Shown one piece after another: positions 29,405 through 38,113 of a DNA stretch of 64,000 bases (position 1 is the first letter of the stretch; each line of letters starts with the position of its first letter). This stretch comes from an uncultured Paracoccaceae bacterium (lineage in GTDB: Bacteria > Pseudomonadota > Alphaproteobacteria > Rhodobacterales > Rhodobacteraceae). Under the pieces are notes generated by a model. It did not search any database and was not told the DNA's origin. It saw only the letters and a program-made list of their open reading frames with translations. The stretch is from the NCBI GenBank assembly GCA_947501355.1, contig CANMVA010000001.1, positions 2,131,492-2,195,491 on the forward strand, read 5' to 3'. Both the position numbers and the translations under genes were made by a program.

Positions 29405-30154
29405 ATGAAACGCACCCTTCTGACCGGCCTTGCGGCCACTCTGATCGCAAGCCAAGCCGCTGCGTTCGATGTCTCCGCCATGAACGAGGCGGAACGGCAG
29501 GCGTTTCGCGTCGAAATCCGCGCCTATCTGATGGAAAACCCCGAAGTTCTGATGGAAGCGCTCGGCGTTCTGGAAGAACGTCAGGCCGAGGCCCAGGCGC
29601 AAGGGGACGTGAACCTGATCTCGACGAATGCCGAGGAGTTGTTCAACGACGATCATTCCTGGGTCAGTGGCAATCCAGACGGCGATGTCGTCATGGTCGA
29701 ATTCATCGACTATCGCTGCGGGTTTTGCCGCCGCGCCCACCCGGAAGTGACCGAGCTGGTCGACACGGATGGCAATATCAAACTCATCACCAAGGAATTT
29801 CCGATCCTTGGGGAGGCTTCCGTGATGGCCTCTCAGTTTGCCATCGCCACGCTGCAAAAAGCGGGTCCTGAGGCCTACGGAAAGGTCAATCAGGCGCTGA
29901 TCACGATGCGCGCGGATATCACGCCAGAAAGCCTTGATCGGCTGGGTCAAGAACTGGAACTCGATACGGCCGAGATCATGCCCCACATGCTGAGCGATGA
30001 GGTGCAGACCGTAATCGCCGAGAACCGCGCCCTGGCCCAGCGGTTGCAGATCAACGGCACGCCAAGCTTCGTGCTGCAAGACCAGATGCTGCGGGGCTAT
30101 GTGCCGCTGGCGCAGATGATGGAACTGGTCGATCAGAAACGCGCTGCGAACTGA
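29405..30154 (+). CDS. DsbA family periplasmic thiol oxidoreductase
   Basis: 249 residues. Signal peptide MKRTLLTGLAATLIASQAAA, then a helical N-terminal region (FRVEIRAYLMENPEVLMEAL), as in ScsC-like proteins, and a thioredoxin domain with a helical insert. The active site CGFC is Cys105/Cys108 in FIDYRCGFCRRAHPE and the cis-proline is in INGTPSFVL. It would oxidise or isomerise disulfides in the periplasm. It follows the M48 protease gene with 11 bases between, so the two form an operon for envelope protein quality control (inference). No DsbB partner is adjacent. Confidence 0.93.
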   Translation: MKRTLLTGLAATLIASQAAAFDVSAMNEAERQAFRVEIRAYLMENPEVLMEALGVLEERQAEAQAQGDVNLISTNAEELFNDDHSWVSGNPDGDVVMVEFIDYRCGFCRRAHPEVTELVDTDGNIKLITKEFPILGEASVMASQFAIATLQKAGPEAYGKVNQALITMRADITPESLDRLGQELELDTAEIMPHMLSDEVQTVIAENRALAQRLQINGTPSFVLQDQMLRGYVPLAQMMELVDQKRAAN

Positions 30155-30194
30155 GCGGGGCGCAGCGCATGATCTGACTGTCGGAGCCTTCGGC

Positions 30195-30326
30195 GAGGAT
30201 ATTTGAGCCAAGGTGAAAGACAGGGCGGCGCGATTGATGAGACGCGGGTCACCCCTTTTCGTACAGAAAAGCCATTAACCTTAATCTCGGGTTAACGGCT
30301 TCTTTTGTGCTTAAATACTCAATGCC
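30195..30326. repeat. Inverted pair of dispersed intergenic repeats, copies g and c
   Basis: Copy g (30195-30224) reads GAGGATATTTGAGCC then AAGGTGAAAGACAGG; copy c (30297-30326) is on the other strand: GGCTTCTTTTGT, GCTT, AAATACTC. They face each other across about 72 bases in the gap between the convergent DsbA-like gene and ispG. The arms are only partly complementary, so a stable hairpin is less certain than for the pair at 36291. Confidence 0.5.
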
Positions 30327-30338
30327 GACAATGACCGC

Positions 30339-31472
30339 TTACTCTGCGGCCTGCTCTGCTGCGGTTGCTTCAGCTTCAAGCTCTGCAGCTTTGGCTTCCA
30401 CCTGCTCCACGATGTGGTCGATCATGCTGTCATTGCCCATCTTGTGGCTTTGCTTGCCGCCCAGATAGACCATGCCCGACCCTGCCCCGCCGCCGGTCCA
30501 GCCGACATCGGTCATCAGCGCCTCGCCGGGGCCGTTCACCACGCAGCCGATGATCGACAGGCTCATAGGCGTCTTGATATGCTCAAGACGCTTCTCCAGC
30601 GCCTCGACCGTTTTGATCACGTCAAAGCCTTGCCGTGCGCAGGACGGGCAGGAAATGATGTTCACCCCGCGGTGGCGCAGGCCGAGGGATTTGAGGATCT
30701 CGTAGCCGACCTTGATCTCTTCGACCGGATCGGCGCTGAGGCTCACCCGGATCGTGTCGCCAATGCCCATCCAGAGCAGATTGCCCAGACCGATGGCCGA
30801 TTTGATCGTGCCGGAGGTCAGCCCGCCCGCTTCGGTGATGCCAAGATGGATCGGCGCATCTGTTGCCTCGGCCAGCTGCTGATAGGCCGCAGCGGCCATG
30901 AAAACGTCAGAGGCTTTGCAGCTGATCTTGAACTCGTGGAAATCATTATCCTGCAGGATCTTGATGTGATCCAGACCGCTTTCGACCATCGCGTCCGGGC
31001 ATGGCTCGCCATATTTCTCAAGCAGGTGCTTTTCCAGCGACCCGGCATTTACACCGATCCGGATCGAACATCCATAATCGCGCGCGGCCTTGATGACCTC
31101 TTTCACGCGGGTCTCATCGCCGATATTGCCCGGATTGATCCGCAGGCACGCGGCCCCGTTTTCGGCTGCCTCAATCGCGCGTTTATAGTGAAAATGGATG
31201 TCTGCCACGATGGGCACAGACACGTTCGACGTGATCTCTTTCAGCGCAAGTGCTGAGTCGCGATCCGGTGCCGACACGCGCACGATATCGGCCCCCACAT
31301 CCACGGCCGCGTTGATCTGATCAATCGTTGCTTTGACATCCGTGGTCAGTGTATTGGTCATGGTCTGAACGGTGATGGGCGCATCGCCACCCACGGGCAC
31401 TTTGCCAACCATGATCTGGCGGGATTTACGACGATAGATGTTACGCCAGGGGCGGACATGGTTCAGCGACAT
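30339..31472 (-). CDS. ispG: 4-hydroxy-3-methylbut-2-en-1-yl diphosphate synthase
   Basis: 377 residues, flavodoxin/ferredoxin-dependent IspG (GcpE) of the MEP isoprenoid pathway, which converts MEcPP to HMBPP. The N-terminal TIM barrel begins with [24 protein letters not shown], and the 4Fe-4S ligands are in [11 protein letters not shown] and [10 protein letters not shown]. An Ala/Glu-rich tail ends the protein. It lies 69 bases after the RodZ-like gene; this neighbourhood is also known from E. coli and other proteobacteria. The electron donor is not in the window. Confidence 0.96.
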   Translation of the reverse strand: MSLNHVRPWRNIYRRKSRQIMVGKVPVGGDAPITVQTMTNTLTTDVKATIDQINAAVDVGADIVRVSAPDRDSALALKEITSNVSVPIVADIHFHYKRAIEAAENGAACLRINPGNIGDETRVKEVIKAARDYGCSIRIGVNAGSLEKHLLEKYGEPCPDAMVESGLDHIKILQDNDFHEFKISCKASDVFMAAAAYQQLAEATDAPIHLGITEAGGLTSGTIKSAIGLGNLLWMGIGDTIRVSLSADPVEEIKVGYEILKSLGLRHRGVNIISCPSCARQGFDVIKTVEALEKRLEHIKTPMSLSIIGCVVNGPGEALMTDVGWTGGGAGSGMVYLGGKQSHKMGNDSMIDHIVEQVEAKAAELEAEATAAEQAAE

Positions 31473-31541
31473 TTGGACGGCTTTCCTGTCAAGCTGGGTT
31501 TACAGTCTGATAGCGCAGTTAAACCGGTGGGGCAACGCTGA

Positions 31542-32729
31542 TCACTCTGTAATCGGAGCTGCTACTTCGGCCACATCTACCAATTTAGCAAGGTCAGGAT
31601 TGGCGGCAATATCTGCGACAGTATAGCTCTCTTTCAGAGCGTCACGGTCCAGAGCGACATTGCGAATGGTCGATGTGCCTTCGCCCGCAGGGCCGTAGAC
31701 ATCGCCATTAACCTTGAAATAAAGCGACCCGGAATTGCCCGCGCGCAGAGTTGGGGGCAATTCGGTGGCGGGCAGCACGTATTCCTCGCCTGCATCGAGG
31801 ATCTTCTCAAAGATAATCGAGTCGTCAGCAGCGCGCACCCGGACCCAGACCGGGTTCACCGCAAGCAAGGCCACTTCGGGCACGGGGCCTTCGACAACCT
31901 GCACGGGCGGCGCGAACTCTTCGGGCAACAGACCGGCGGTGGCGACATTCGGTAACGCCGGCGTTTCTTCAGCAAAGCTGCCAATGGTGCGTGGATCAAG
32001 CGTGGCGATGGGAGCGTCGCGTGCGGTCATCACCGGCACGTCCAACGCTTGCGGGCGATAGAGACGGTCCAGCGCCTCGTTCGTCGCGATGACATCAGGG
32101 GCTTCATCAGTGATGACAGGCGCGGCCTGTTCGGCCAAAGGATCAAGGGTCGCCACAACGGTCGGCGTCTGCTCGACCGGGGCAAACTGCACCCGCTGCA
32201 CTTCCTGCAGAACCGACCAACCACCATAGCCAATCGCGCCGATCAGCGCGAGCAGCACCAGCGAAGAACCAACGGCACCGGGCTCAATCCGGGCCAGAAC
32301 GCCCTCGCCTTTCGGCGTAAACGGCGTGGCGGGCTGTTCCAGAAAATCGCGTGGACCGGTGGCCTTTTCCGGCACCGAGTCAATGCGGGTGACAGAGGCG
32401 TTGGCCGACATGCCATGGGCTGTCTGAAAGCCGCTTTCCTGACAGAAGGTCGTAAACGCCCATTCCGGGTCAAGCTCAAGATAGCGTGCGTAGGACCGCA
32501 CATAGCCTGCAATGAAGCCCGGCGTCTCGAACGCAGACGGGTCGGTGTTTTCAATCGCGGAGATATAAGCGGCTTTGATTTTCAGCTCGCGCTGCACGTC
32601 CAGCAGGGATTTGCCCATCGTGGCGCGCTCGCCGCGCATGACATCGCCAAGCAGCAACGCAAAATCGTCGAAGCCCTTCGGCTCGACATTTGTCGTCTCG
32701 GAAAGGGGCGGTGATTTACGCCCGATCAT
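31542..32729 (-). CDS. RodZ-like protein: cytoplasmic HTH, one membrane helix, periplasmic DUF4115 domain
   Basis: 395 residues from the ATG at 32729 (MIGRKSPPLSETTN), with GGGACAGG before it; the frame is open to 32834. An HTH_25-type domain (GERATMGKSLLDVQRELKIKAAYISAIEN and the following SFETPGFIAGYVRSYARYLEL-like segment) resembles RodZ, which binds MreB. One membrane helix (SSLVLLALIGAIGYGGWSVLQ) is followed by a disordered proline-rich stretch and a C-terminal DUF4115 beta domain. It may link the cytoskeleton to the cell wall machinery. It is cotranscribed with ispG, as in many proteobacteria. Confidence 0.85.
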   Translation of the reverse strand: MIGRKSPPLSETTNVEPKGFDDFALLLGDVMRGERATMGKSLLDVQRELKIKAAYISAIENTDPSAFETPGFIAGYVRSYARYLELDPEWAFTTFCQESGFQTAHGMSANASVTRIDSVPEKATGPRDFLEQPATPFTPKGEGVLARIEPGAVGSSLVLLALIGAIGYGGWSVLQEVQRVQFAPVEQTPTVVATLDPLAEQAAPVITDEAPDVIATNEALDRLYRPQALDVPVMTARDAPIATLDPRTIGSFAEETPALPNVATAGLLPEEFAPPVQVVEGPVPEVALLAVNPVWVRVRAADDSIIFEKILDAGEEYVLPATELPPTLRAGNSGSLYFKVNGDVYGPAGEGTSTIRNVALDRDALKESYTVADIAANPDLAKLVDVAEVAAPITE

Positions 32730-32841
32730 GTGCCTGTCCCAACTGCCACTTATTGCCCCGTTATCCTGCTTCGACTCACATCGTAACAGAATTGACGCAA
32801 AATTAACATCAGCGGGGGCCGAATGCACCCGCAATCACTGA

Positions 32842-34071
32842 TTACACGGCAATATCGGCGCGATTTAGCGCACAATGCGACCAAAGATCGTCCAAAGCAG
32901 AGACAAGCGCATCCATTTCGCGCGGTCCGTGCACGGGCGACGGCGTGAAGCGCAGCCGCTCGGTGCCGCGCGGCACGGTCGGGAAATTGATCGGCTGGAC
33001 GTAAATTCCGTGATCTTCCAGGAGCCTGTCGGACAGCATCTTGCATTTGACCGGATCGCCCACATGCACCGGAACGATGTGACTGCCGTGATCGGTCACG
33101 GGAAGTCCCATCATTTTGATCCGTGTTTTCAGGATTTCTGCCTGGGTCTGATGCGCATCGCGCAGCTTTTGCCCCTCTGCGGTTTTCAGAAACGCAACCG
33201 ACGCGGCGGCCCCGGCCGCCACTGCAGGCGGCAGCGAGGTCGTAAAGATGAAGCCCGGCGCATAAGAGCGGATCGCGTCGCACATCTTGGCAGAGGCCGC
33301 GATATAGCCCCCCATCACACCGAAGGCTTTGGCCAGCGTGCCGTTGATGATGTCGATACGGTCCATCAAGCCGTCCCGCTCGGCGATGCCGGCCCCGCGG
33401 GGGCCATACATGCCCACGGCGTGAACCTCGTCGATATAGGTGAGCGCGTCGAATTCATCGGCGATATCAAGGATCGCCTCGATCGGGCCGAAATCGCCGT
33501 CCATCGAATAGATCGACTCAAACGCGATCAGTTTGGGGGTGTTGGCCGGGATCGCCCGCAGCTTGGCGCGCAGATCGTCCAGATCATTGTGCTTGAAGAT
33601 CGCCTTGGCCCCGCCATTGCGGCGAATGCCTTCGATCATGGAGGCGTGATTCAAACCATCGCTCAGGATCACCAGACCGGGAAAGAGCTTGGGCAATGTC
33701 GAAAGCGTCGCGTCATTGGCAATATAGGCGGAGGTAAACAGCAACGCCGCCTCTTTGCCGTGCAAATCCGCCAGCTCAGCCTCAAGGCGTTTGTGATAGA
33801 CCGTTGTGCCCGAGATGTTGCGCGTGCCGCCTGATCCAGCCCCTGTGGCGTCCAGCGCTTCGTGCATGGCGTTCAGCACACAAGGCTGCTGGCCCATGCC
33901 CAGATAGTCATTGCCGCACCATACGGTGACAGGCTGCTGAGACCCGTCGGTCTTGCGCCACATGGCATGGGGGAAATTGCCTTTTTCGCGTTCGATATCA
34001 ATGAAGGTGCGATACCGGCCTTCGTCGTGCAGGCGTTGCAGGGCGGCGTCCAGATGGGCGTTTACGTCCAA
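32842..34071 (-). CDS. hemA: 5-aminolevulinate synthase
   Basis: 409 residues, alpha-oxoamine synthase family, making 5-aminolevulinate from glycine and succinyl-CoA (Shemin pathway), the first step of tetrapyrrole synthesis in alphaproteobacteria. Landmarks: [40 protein letters not shown] and the PLP lysine in [15 protein letters not shown]. The length matches Rhodobacter enzymes. A weak FNR-like box lies about 110 bases upstream at 34179, in keeping with known FnrL control of hemA in Rhodobacter. Confidence 0.97.
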   Translation of the reverse strand: MDVNAHLDAALQRLHDEGRYRTFIDIEREKGNFPHAMWRKTDGSQQPVTVWCGNDYLGMGQQPCVLNAMHEALDATGAGSGGTRNISGTTVYHKRLEAELADLHGKEAALLFTSAYIANDATLSTLPKLFPGLVILSDGLNHASMIEGIRRNGGAKAIFKHNDLDDLRAKLRAIPANTPKLIAFESIYSMDGDFGPIEAILDIADEFDALTYIDEVHAVGMYGPRGAGIAERDGLMDRIDIINGTLAKAFGVMGGYIAASAKMCDAIRSYAPGFIFTTSLPPAVAAGAAASVAFLKTAEGQKLRDAHQTQAEILKTRIKMMGLPVTDHGSHIVPVHVGDPVKCKMLSDRLLEDHGIYVQPINFPTVPRGTERLRFTPSPVHGPREMDALVSALDDLWSHCALNRADIAV

Positions 34072-34178
34072 GGTCTTCTCCGTGTGGCTATCGCCGCATC
34101 TGTTGTGCGGCTGGAGGGCTATCCACGCATATAGCGCGCTGAATATGATGTAAGTAGAGCACGTTTTGACGCGGCTCT

Positions 34179-34192
34179 TTGCGCTGGATCAA
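34179..34192. promoter_or_regulatory. Weak FNR-like box upstream of hemA
   Basis: TTGCG-CTGG-ATCAA matches TTGAT-N4-ATCAA at 8 of 10 positions. It lies about 110 bases before the hemA start. It may act as a low-affinity FnrL site; hemA of Rhodobacter is controlled by FnrL. The match is imperfect and could be chance. Confidence 0.35.
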
Positions 34193-34203
34193 AGTGGTCC
34201 TTT

Positions 34204-34785
34204 CTATTCCGACAGGACCACGATGCAATCACCGGCTTGCGCAATCGCCTCGCATTGACCTATCGCGGTGCCAGGTGCGGCAGGATCGGTTGCAACCGCA
34301 AAAAGGCCGGTGGAGGGCGACACGGCCATGGCTTTGGGGCTTCTGGCTTTGCGGTATTCGCTGCCGAAAGCCTCTGTCGCATCGCCGCTCAGGCTCAACG
34401 TACGACCGGCTTCCCAGCCTTTCGGGCGCAGCTCTGTCACGACCTCGCAGGGGTTATTGCTCGTCCGCTGCGCTTCGCAGCCTTTCATCGCTGCGGCGCG
34501 GGCAGAGGGCACATCGTGAAAGTTGAACGCGCCGGTCAGACTTTCCGACAGCAAACCGTCTGCGGGCGCAAACGCAATCGCGCCGTAATATTTCTGCTGC
34601 TGCGCGACCTGGCCCAGAACGGTCCGATCCTGCTCTGTCAGAAACGGCAGATCCAGCACCACGATCTCAACCGGGCCAGGCTTGAACAAAGTTTTGCGCG
34701 CGTCCTTGCCTGTCATTGGAGCCGCCAGCGCCGCCCCTGCGATCAGGGCCACAGCCCCCGCCAGATACCCATGCTTCATCGTCAT
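34204..34785 (-). CDS. Exported protein of unknown function next to hemA
   Basis: 193 residues (or 191 from the second ATG). Signal peptide MKHGYLAGAVALIAGAALA. The mature region has GKDARKTLFKPGPVEIVVLD and two spaced Cys pairs, GCEAQRTSNNPCEVV and QCEAIAQAGDCIVVL, reminiscent of DUF4189-type exported proteins. Similar proteins in relatives are sometimes labelled 5-aminolevulic acid synthase, but the sequence has nothing of a PLP enzyme; the label probably spread from the neighbour hemA. It ends about 130 bases before the hemA start and could be under its own control. Confidence 0.75.
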   Translation of the reverse strand: MTMKHGYLAGAVALIAGAALAAPMTGKDARKTLFKPGPVEIVVLDLPFLTEQDRTVLGQVAQQQKYYGAIAFAPADGLLSESLTGAFNFHDVPSARAAAMKGCEAQRTSNNPCEVVTELRPKGWEAGRTLSLSGDATEAFGSEYRKARSPKAMAVSPSTGLFAVATDPAAPGTAIGQCEAIAQAGDCIVVLSE

Positions 34786-34873
34786 CCCCCTTCGCGTCTG
34801 CTCAGCTTAGTCGAGCCCTCTGGACAGCTCAAGCGCGGCTGCTACGGTGCCGCCAAACCAAACGGAGCTTTCC

Positions 34874-36247
34874 ATGACCCTCGACGCCGTCCTGTCACAT
34901 ATAGATGCCGATTTGTCCAAGGCCACCGACCGGCTGATGACGTTGCTGCGCATCCAATCCATCTCGACCGATCCCGCCTACAAGGCCGAGTGCGACGCGG
35001 CAGCCGACTGGCTGGTGCGTGACTTGCAAAGCCTCGGTGTAGACGCCTCCAAACGTGCAACACCGGGGCATCCGATGGTGGTCGGCCACGCAGACGGCCC
35101 CGGACCCCATGTGATGTTTTACGGCCATTACGATGTGCAGCCCGTCGATCCGCTGGAGCTGTGGGACAGCCCCCCGTTTGAGCCTGCCTTGCAAGACACG
35201 CCCAAAGGCCGCGTGATCCGTGGGCGCGGCTCTTCCGATGACAAGGGCCAGCTGATGACCTTCGTGGAGGCATGCCGCGCGTGGAAAGCGGTGCATGGCA
35301 CCCTGCCCGTCCATGTCTCGTTCTTCTTTGAAGGCGAAGAGGAATCCGGCTCCCCCTCGCTGATCCCCTTCCTGAAAGAGAATGCGGACGAGTTGAGCGC
35401 CGATATCGCGCTGATTTGCGACACCAGCCTTTTCGGGGAAAACACGCCCGCGATCATGACCACCCTGCGCGGTATGCTGCAGGAGGAGATCATCCTCACC
35501 GGCCCTTCCAAAGACCTGCATTCGGGGCTCTACGGCGGCGCTGCCATGAACCCGATCCGGGTGTTGTCTCGGATCATCGCCGCCCTGCATGACGAGAACG
35601 GCCATATCACAATCCCCGGTTTCTATGACGGCGTGCCGGACCTTGATCCTGATGTCGCCCGGCAATGGGCCGACCTGAATTTCGACCATGGCGCCTTTCT
35701 GGGCGAGGTCGGGTTATCCGATCCTGCAGGCGAAGCAGACCGAACCGCGCTCGAACAGCTTTGGTCGCGCCCGACCTGCGAGGTCAATGGCATCTGGGGC
35801 GGCTATACGGGCGAAGGATTCAAGACCGTTCTCCCAAGCAAAGCGCACGCAAAGCTCAGCTTCCGCCTTGTCGGTCAGCAAGACCCGCTGGCCATCCGCG
35901 AGCGCTTCCGCAAAATGGTTCAAGACCTCCTGCCCGCCGATTGCACGGTCACGTTCACAGGCCACGGCGCTTCGCCTGCCGCGCAAATGTCGACAGATCA
36001 CCCGGCCTTCGAGAAAGCGCGCAAGGCGCTCTCAGATGAATGGCCCAACCCCGCCGCCTGTATCGGCTGCGGCGGCTCGATCCCGATTGCGGGGTATTTC
36101 AAGGATTACCTCGATATGAACGCCATGCTGATCGGCTTTGCCAAGGACGACGATCAGATACATTCCCCGAACGAGAAATACGATCTGGAGAGCTTCCACA
36201 AAGGCATCCGCAGCTGGGCCCGTATTCTGGCCGAACTGGCTACATGA
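34874..36247 (+). CDS. M20 family metallopeptidase (dipeptidase)
   Basis: 457 residues from the ATG at 34874 with GGAGC upstream; the frame is open to 34847. Metal ligands are in FYGHYDVQP (His, Asp at its end region), RGSSDDKGQL (Asp), FEGEEESGSP (Glu-Glu) and ICDTSLF, with the late His in QIHSPNEKYDL. This is the di-zinc M20 pattern of cytosolic carnosine-like dipeptidases. A lid domain carries the EGFKTVLPSKAHAKLSFRLV segment. It is divergent from the exported protein beside hemA. The exact peptide substrate cannot be read. Confidence 0.9.
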   Translation: MTLDAVLSHIDADLSKATDRLMTLLRIQSISTDPAYKAECDAAADWLVRDLQSLGVDASKRATPGHPMVVGHADGPGPHVMFYGHYDVQPVDPLELWDSPPFEPALQDTPKGRVIRGRGSSDDKGQLMTFVEACRAWKAVHGTLPVHVSFFFEGEEESGSPSLIPFLKENADELSADIALICDTSLFGENTPAIMTTLRGMLQEEIILTGPSKDLHSGLYGGAAMNPIRVLSRIIAALHDENGHITIPGFYDGVPDLDPDVARQWADLNFDHGAFLGEVGLSDPAGEADRTALEQLWSRPTCEVNGIWGGYTGEGFKTVLPSKAHAKLSFRLVGQQDPLAIRERFRKMVQDLLPADCTVTFTGHGASPAAQMSTDHPAFEKARKALSDEWPNPAACIGCGGSIPIAGYFKDYLDMNAMLIGFAKDDDQIHSPNEKYDLESFHKGIRSWARILAELAT

Positions 36248-36290
36248 ACATGAAACGACATCTCTGCGAGAGCGCGCGCATGCCTCCAGC

Positions 36291-36370
36291 GGGAGTATTT
36301 CGACAAAGAGGAAAGCCACTCACCTTAGTGCGCGGCGTCCAGCTTCTTTTGTGCGGAAATACTCAATGAC
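36291..36370. repeat. Inverted pair of dispersed intergenic repeats, copies h and d (possible hairpin)
   Basis: Copy h (36291-36317) has GAGTATTTC, ACAAAG and GAAAGCC. Copy d (36341-36370) has GCTTCTTTTGTGC then GGAAATACTC on the opposite strand. GAGTATTTC pairs exactly with GAAATACTC and the inner parts pair with gaps, giving a hairpin with arms of about 24 bases around a 25-base loop. It lies 44 bases after the M20 peptidase stop and before the tRNA-Asp pair, so it may act at the 3' end of the peptidase transcript. Confidence 0.6.
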
Positions 36371-36463
36371 GCCATCAACCCATCGTGACAGGGCTGCAGC
36401 AAAGGCACCAAATAAAGTATCGCATGCGCCGCAGGCGCGCATTTTGACAACATAAAGGAAAAG

Positions 36464-36540
36464 TGGCGCGGTTGACGGGGCTCGAACCCGCGACCCCCGG
36501 CGTGACAGGCCGGTACTCTAACCAACTGAGCTACAACCGC
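36464..36540 (-). tRNA. tRNA-Asp (GTC), copy 2
   Basis: 77 bases on the minus strand including an encoded CCA. Acceptor arm GCGGTTG/CAACCGC, D-arm GCTCAGTTGGTTAGAGT, anticodon loop with GTC between CGGCC and its partner, T-arm with GGTTCGAGCC. It matches the neighbouring copy at 36578 base for base, with 37 bases between them; both probably come from one transcript. Confidence 0.95.
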
Positions 36541-36577
36541 GCTTGTGGACCATCGGTCCGGGTCTTTTTACGGGAAG

Positions 36578-36654
36578 TGGCGCGGTTGACGGGGCTCGAA
36601 CCCGCGACCCCCGGCGTGACAGGCCGGTACTCTAACCAACTGAGCTACAACCGC
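36578..36654 (-). tRNA. tRNA-Asp (GTC), copy 1
   Basis: 77 bases on the minus strand, CCA encoded, anticodon GTC. It is identical in sequence to the copy at 36464 and, transcribed leftward, comes first. The two copies show a recent tandem duplication or gene conversion. Confidence 0.95.
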
Positions 36655-36729
36655 CAGCTTCCGTGACGGGCGGTTTAGGATGCGCGCCGCCCCCCGTCAA
36701 GCGAGATTGAGCACGCATCCGCGGAAAAA

Positions 36730-37668
36730 TCACTTCTCGGGAAGCGGGATGAACTCTGCATCGTCTCCGGGCGGCAAATGAAACCGGCCATCTTTCCAAT
36801 CCTCGGCGCGCCAGGCTTCTTTCGCATGCTCGATCCGCTCTTTCGACGACGCCACAAAATTCCACCAGATATAGCGCGGACCCTCCAGCGTGGCCCCACC
36901 CAGCAGCATCAACCGCGCGCCGGCCTCGCCGGCTTTCAGGCTGATCTTGTCGCCGGGACGGAACACCATCATCCGGCCCGCCTCGAACGTGTCTCCGGCC
37001 ACCACGACCGAGCCATCAAGTACGTAAACACCGCGATCCTCATGGTTGTCCGGCAGCGGGATCGAGGCGCCAGCCTCCAACACCGCGTCCGCATAGAACA
37101 TCTCGGATGCCGTCTCGACCGGGGCGCGTTCGCCGTAGGCGTCGCCCAGGATCAGGCGCACTTCCTTGCCCTCGCCTTCCATCAAAGGCAGCGTTTCCTT
37201 CGGCGCATGTTCAAACGCCGCGGGGTCATCTTCGCGGTCTTTGGGCATCGCGACCCAGGTCTGGATGCCGAACAGGCTATGCGGGTTCTGACGGACCTCC
37301 CCATCGGTGCGTTCCGAATGGGTGATGCCGTGCCCCGCGACCATCCAGTTCACCGCGCCCGGCTCGATCCACTGATCCGTGCCAAGACTGTCGCGGTGAT
37401 GAATTTTTCCTTTGTAAAGATAGGTCACCGTTGCCAGCCCGATATGCGGGTGCGGGCGCACATCGATGCCCTTGCCGGTCACGAACTCTGCAGGCCCCAT
37501 CTGGTCAAAGAAGATGAACGGGCCCACCATCTGGCGGTTGGGCGCAGGCAGCGCGCGGCGCACTTCAAAGCCGCCTAGATCACGGGCGCGCGGCACGATA
37601 ACGGTGTCGATGGCGTCCACGGCATCTCCGGTGGGGCAATCGGGATCAAGGGCGGGATTCCAGCTCAT
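36730..37668 (-). CDS. Pirin family protein
   Basis: 312 residues, bicupin of the pirin family. The N-terminal cupin has the metal-binding block VRPHPHIGLATVTYLYKGKIHHRDS and MVAGHGITHSER, giving three His and a Glu as iron ligands. The C-terminal cupin is present (VYVLDGSVVVAGDTFEAGRMMVFRPG). Bacterial pirins such as YhhW have quercetinase activity; physiological roles vary. It stands alone, leftward, between the 81-residue protein gene and the tRNA-Asp pair. Confidence 0.93.
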   Translation of the reverse strand: MSWNPALDPDCPTGDAVDAIDTVIVPRARDLGGFEVRRALPAPNRQMVGPFIFFDQMGPAEFVTGKGIDVRPHPHIGLATVTYLYKGKIHHRDSLGTDQWIEPGAVNWMVAGHGITHSERTDGEVRQNPHSLFGIQTWVAMPKDREDDPAAFEHAPKETLPLMEGEGKEVRLILGDAYGERAPVETASEMFYADAVLEAGASIPLPDNHEDRGVYVLDGSVVVAGDTFEAGRMMVFRPGDKISLKAGEAGARLMLLGGATLEGPRYIWWNFVASSKERIEHAKEAWRAEDWKDGRFHLPPGDDAEFIPLPEK

Positions 37669-37769
37669 GGTGAAGCTCCTGTTGTTGCCTCACCAAGATA
37701 GGCACGCAGGCAGCTTACACCAGTCACGGCTACGGACAGCTTCTGTGCAGAAACGCACCAAGATCAATT

Positions 37770-38015
37770 TCAGCTGAGCGGGCTCTCGATCTGCAAACCG
37801 CGGCGTTCAAGATCGGCGGCCAGCAGGATCAGGGTGGCCACATCAGACGAGTTCCCCCCGCGCGCCATCTCGTAGGCCGCATATTCAACCAGTTCAGAGG
37901 CAGCTTTCAGCGCCTCCGGCACACGGGTATCCATCGGCTGATCATCCAGCATTCTGCGATACCGCGCCAGCAAATCGCTGGATGTCTTTTTCGGGGGTCG
38001 TCCCTCGAAGCTCAT
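37770..38015 (-). CDS. Small hypothetical protein downstream of the LuxR-type regulator
   Basis: 81 residues, MSFEGRPPKKTSSDLLARYRRMLDD then helical segments rich in Ala and Leu (ALKAASELVEYAAYEMARGG, VATLILLAADLERRGL). It is soluble and probably all-helical, with no recognised domain. Codon use fits the neighbours. It lies 98 bases after the LuxR-type gene in the same direction and could be its target or partner, but nothing in the sequence shows this. Confidence 0.6.
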   Translation of the reverse strand: MSFEGRPPKKTSSDLLARYRRMLDDQPMDTRVPEALKAASELVEYAAYEMARGGNSSDVATLILLAADLERRGLQIESPLS

Positions 38016-38113
38016 GCTACCCTACCCTCGGACTGCAAAATACAATCCTGTTTTGTTATGTCCTTTGATACTCAGCTTAAAGTCACGCAGTTACGTGACA
38101 ATAACGCGAAACA

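Noticed and set aside
34204-34785. Second aminolevulinate synthase gene
   Set aside because: No PLP lysine motif, small size and a signal peptide exclude it.
36464-36654. tRNA genes as integration sites of a mobile island
   Set aside because: No integrase, no direct repeats of the tRNA 3' end apart from the tandem copy, and ordinary housekeeping genes on both sides.
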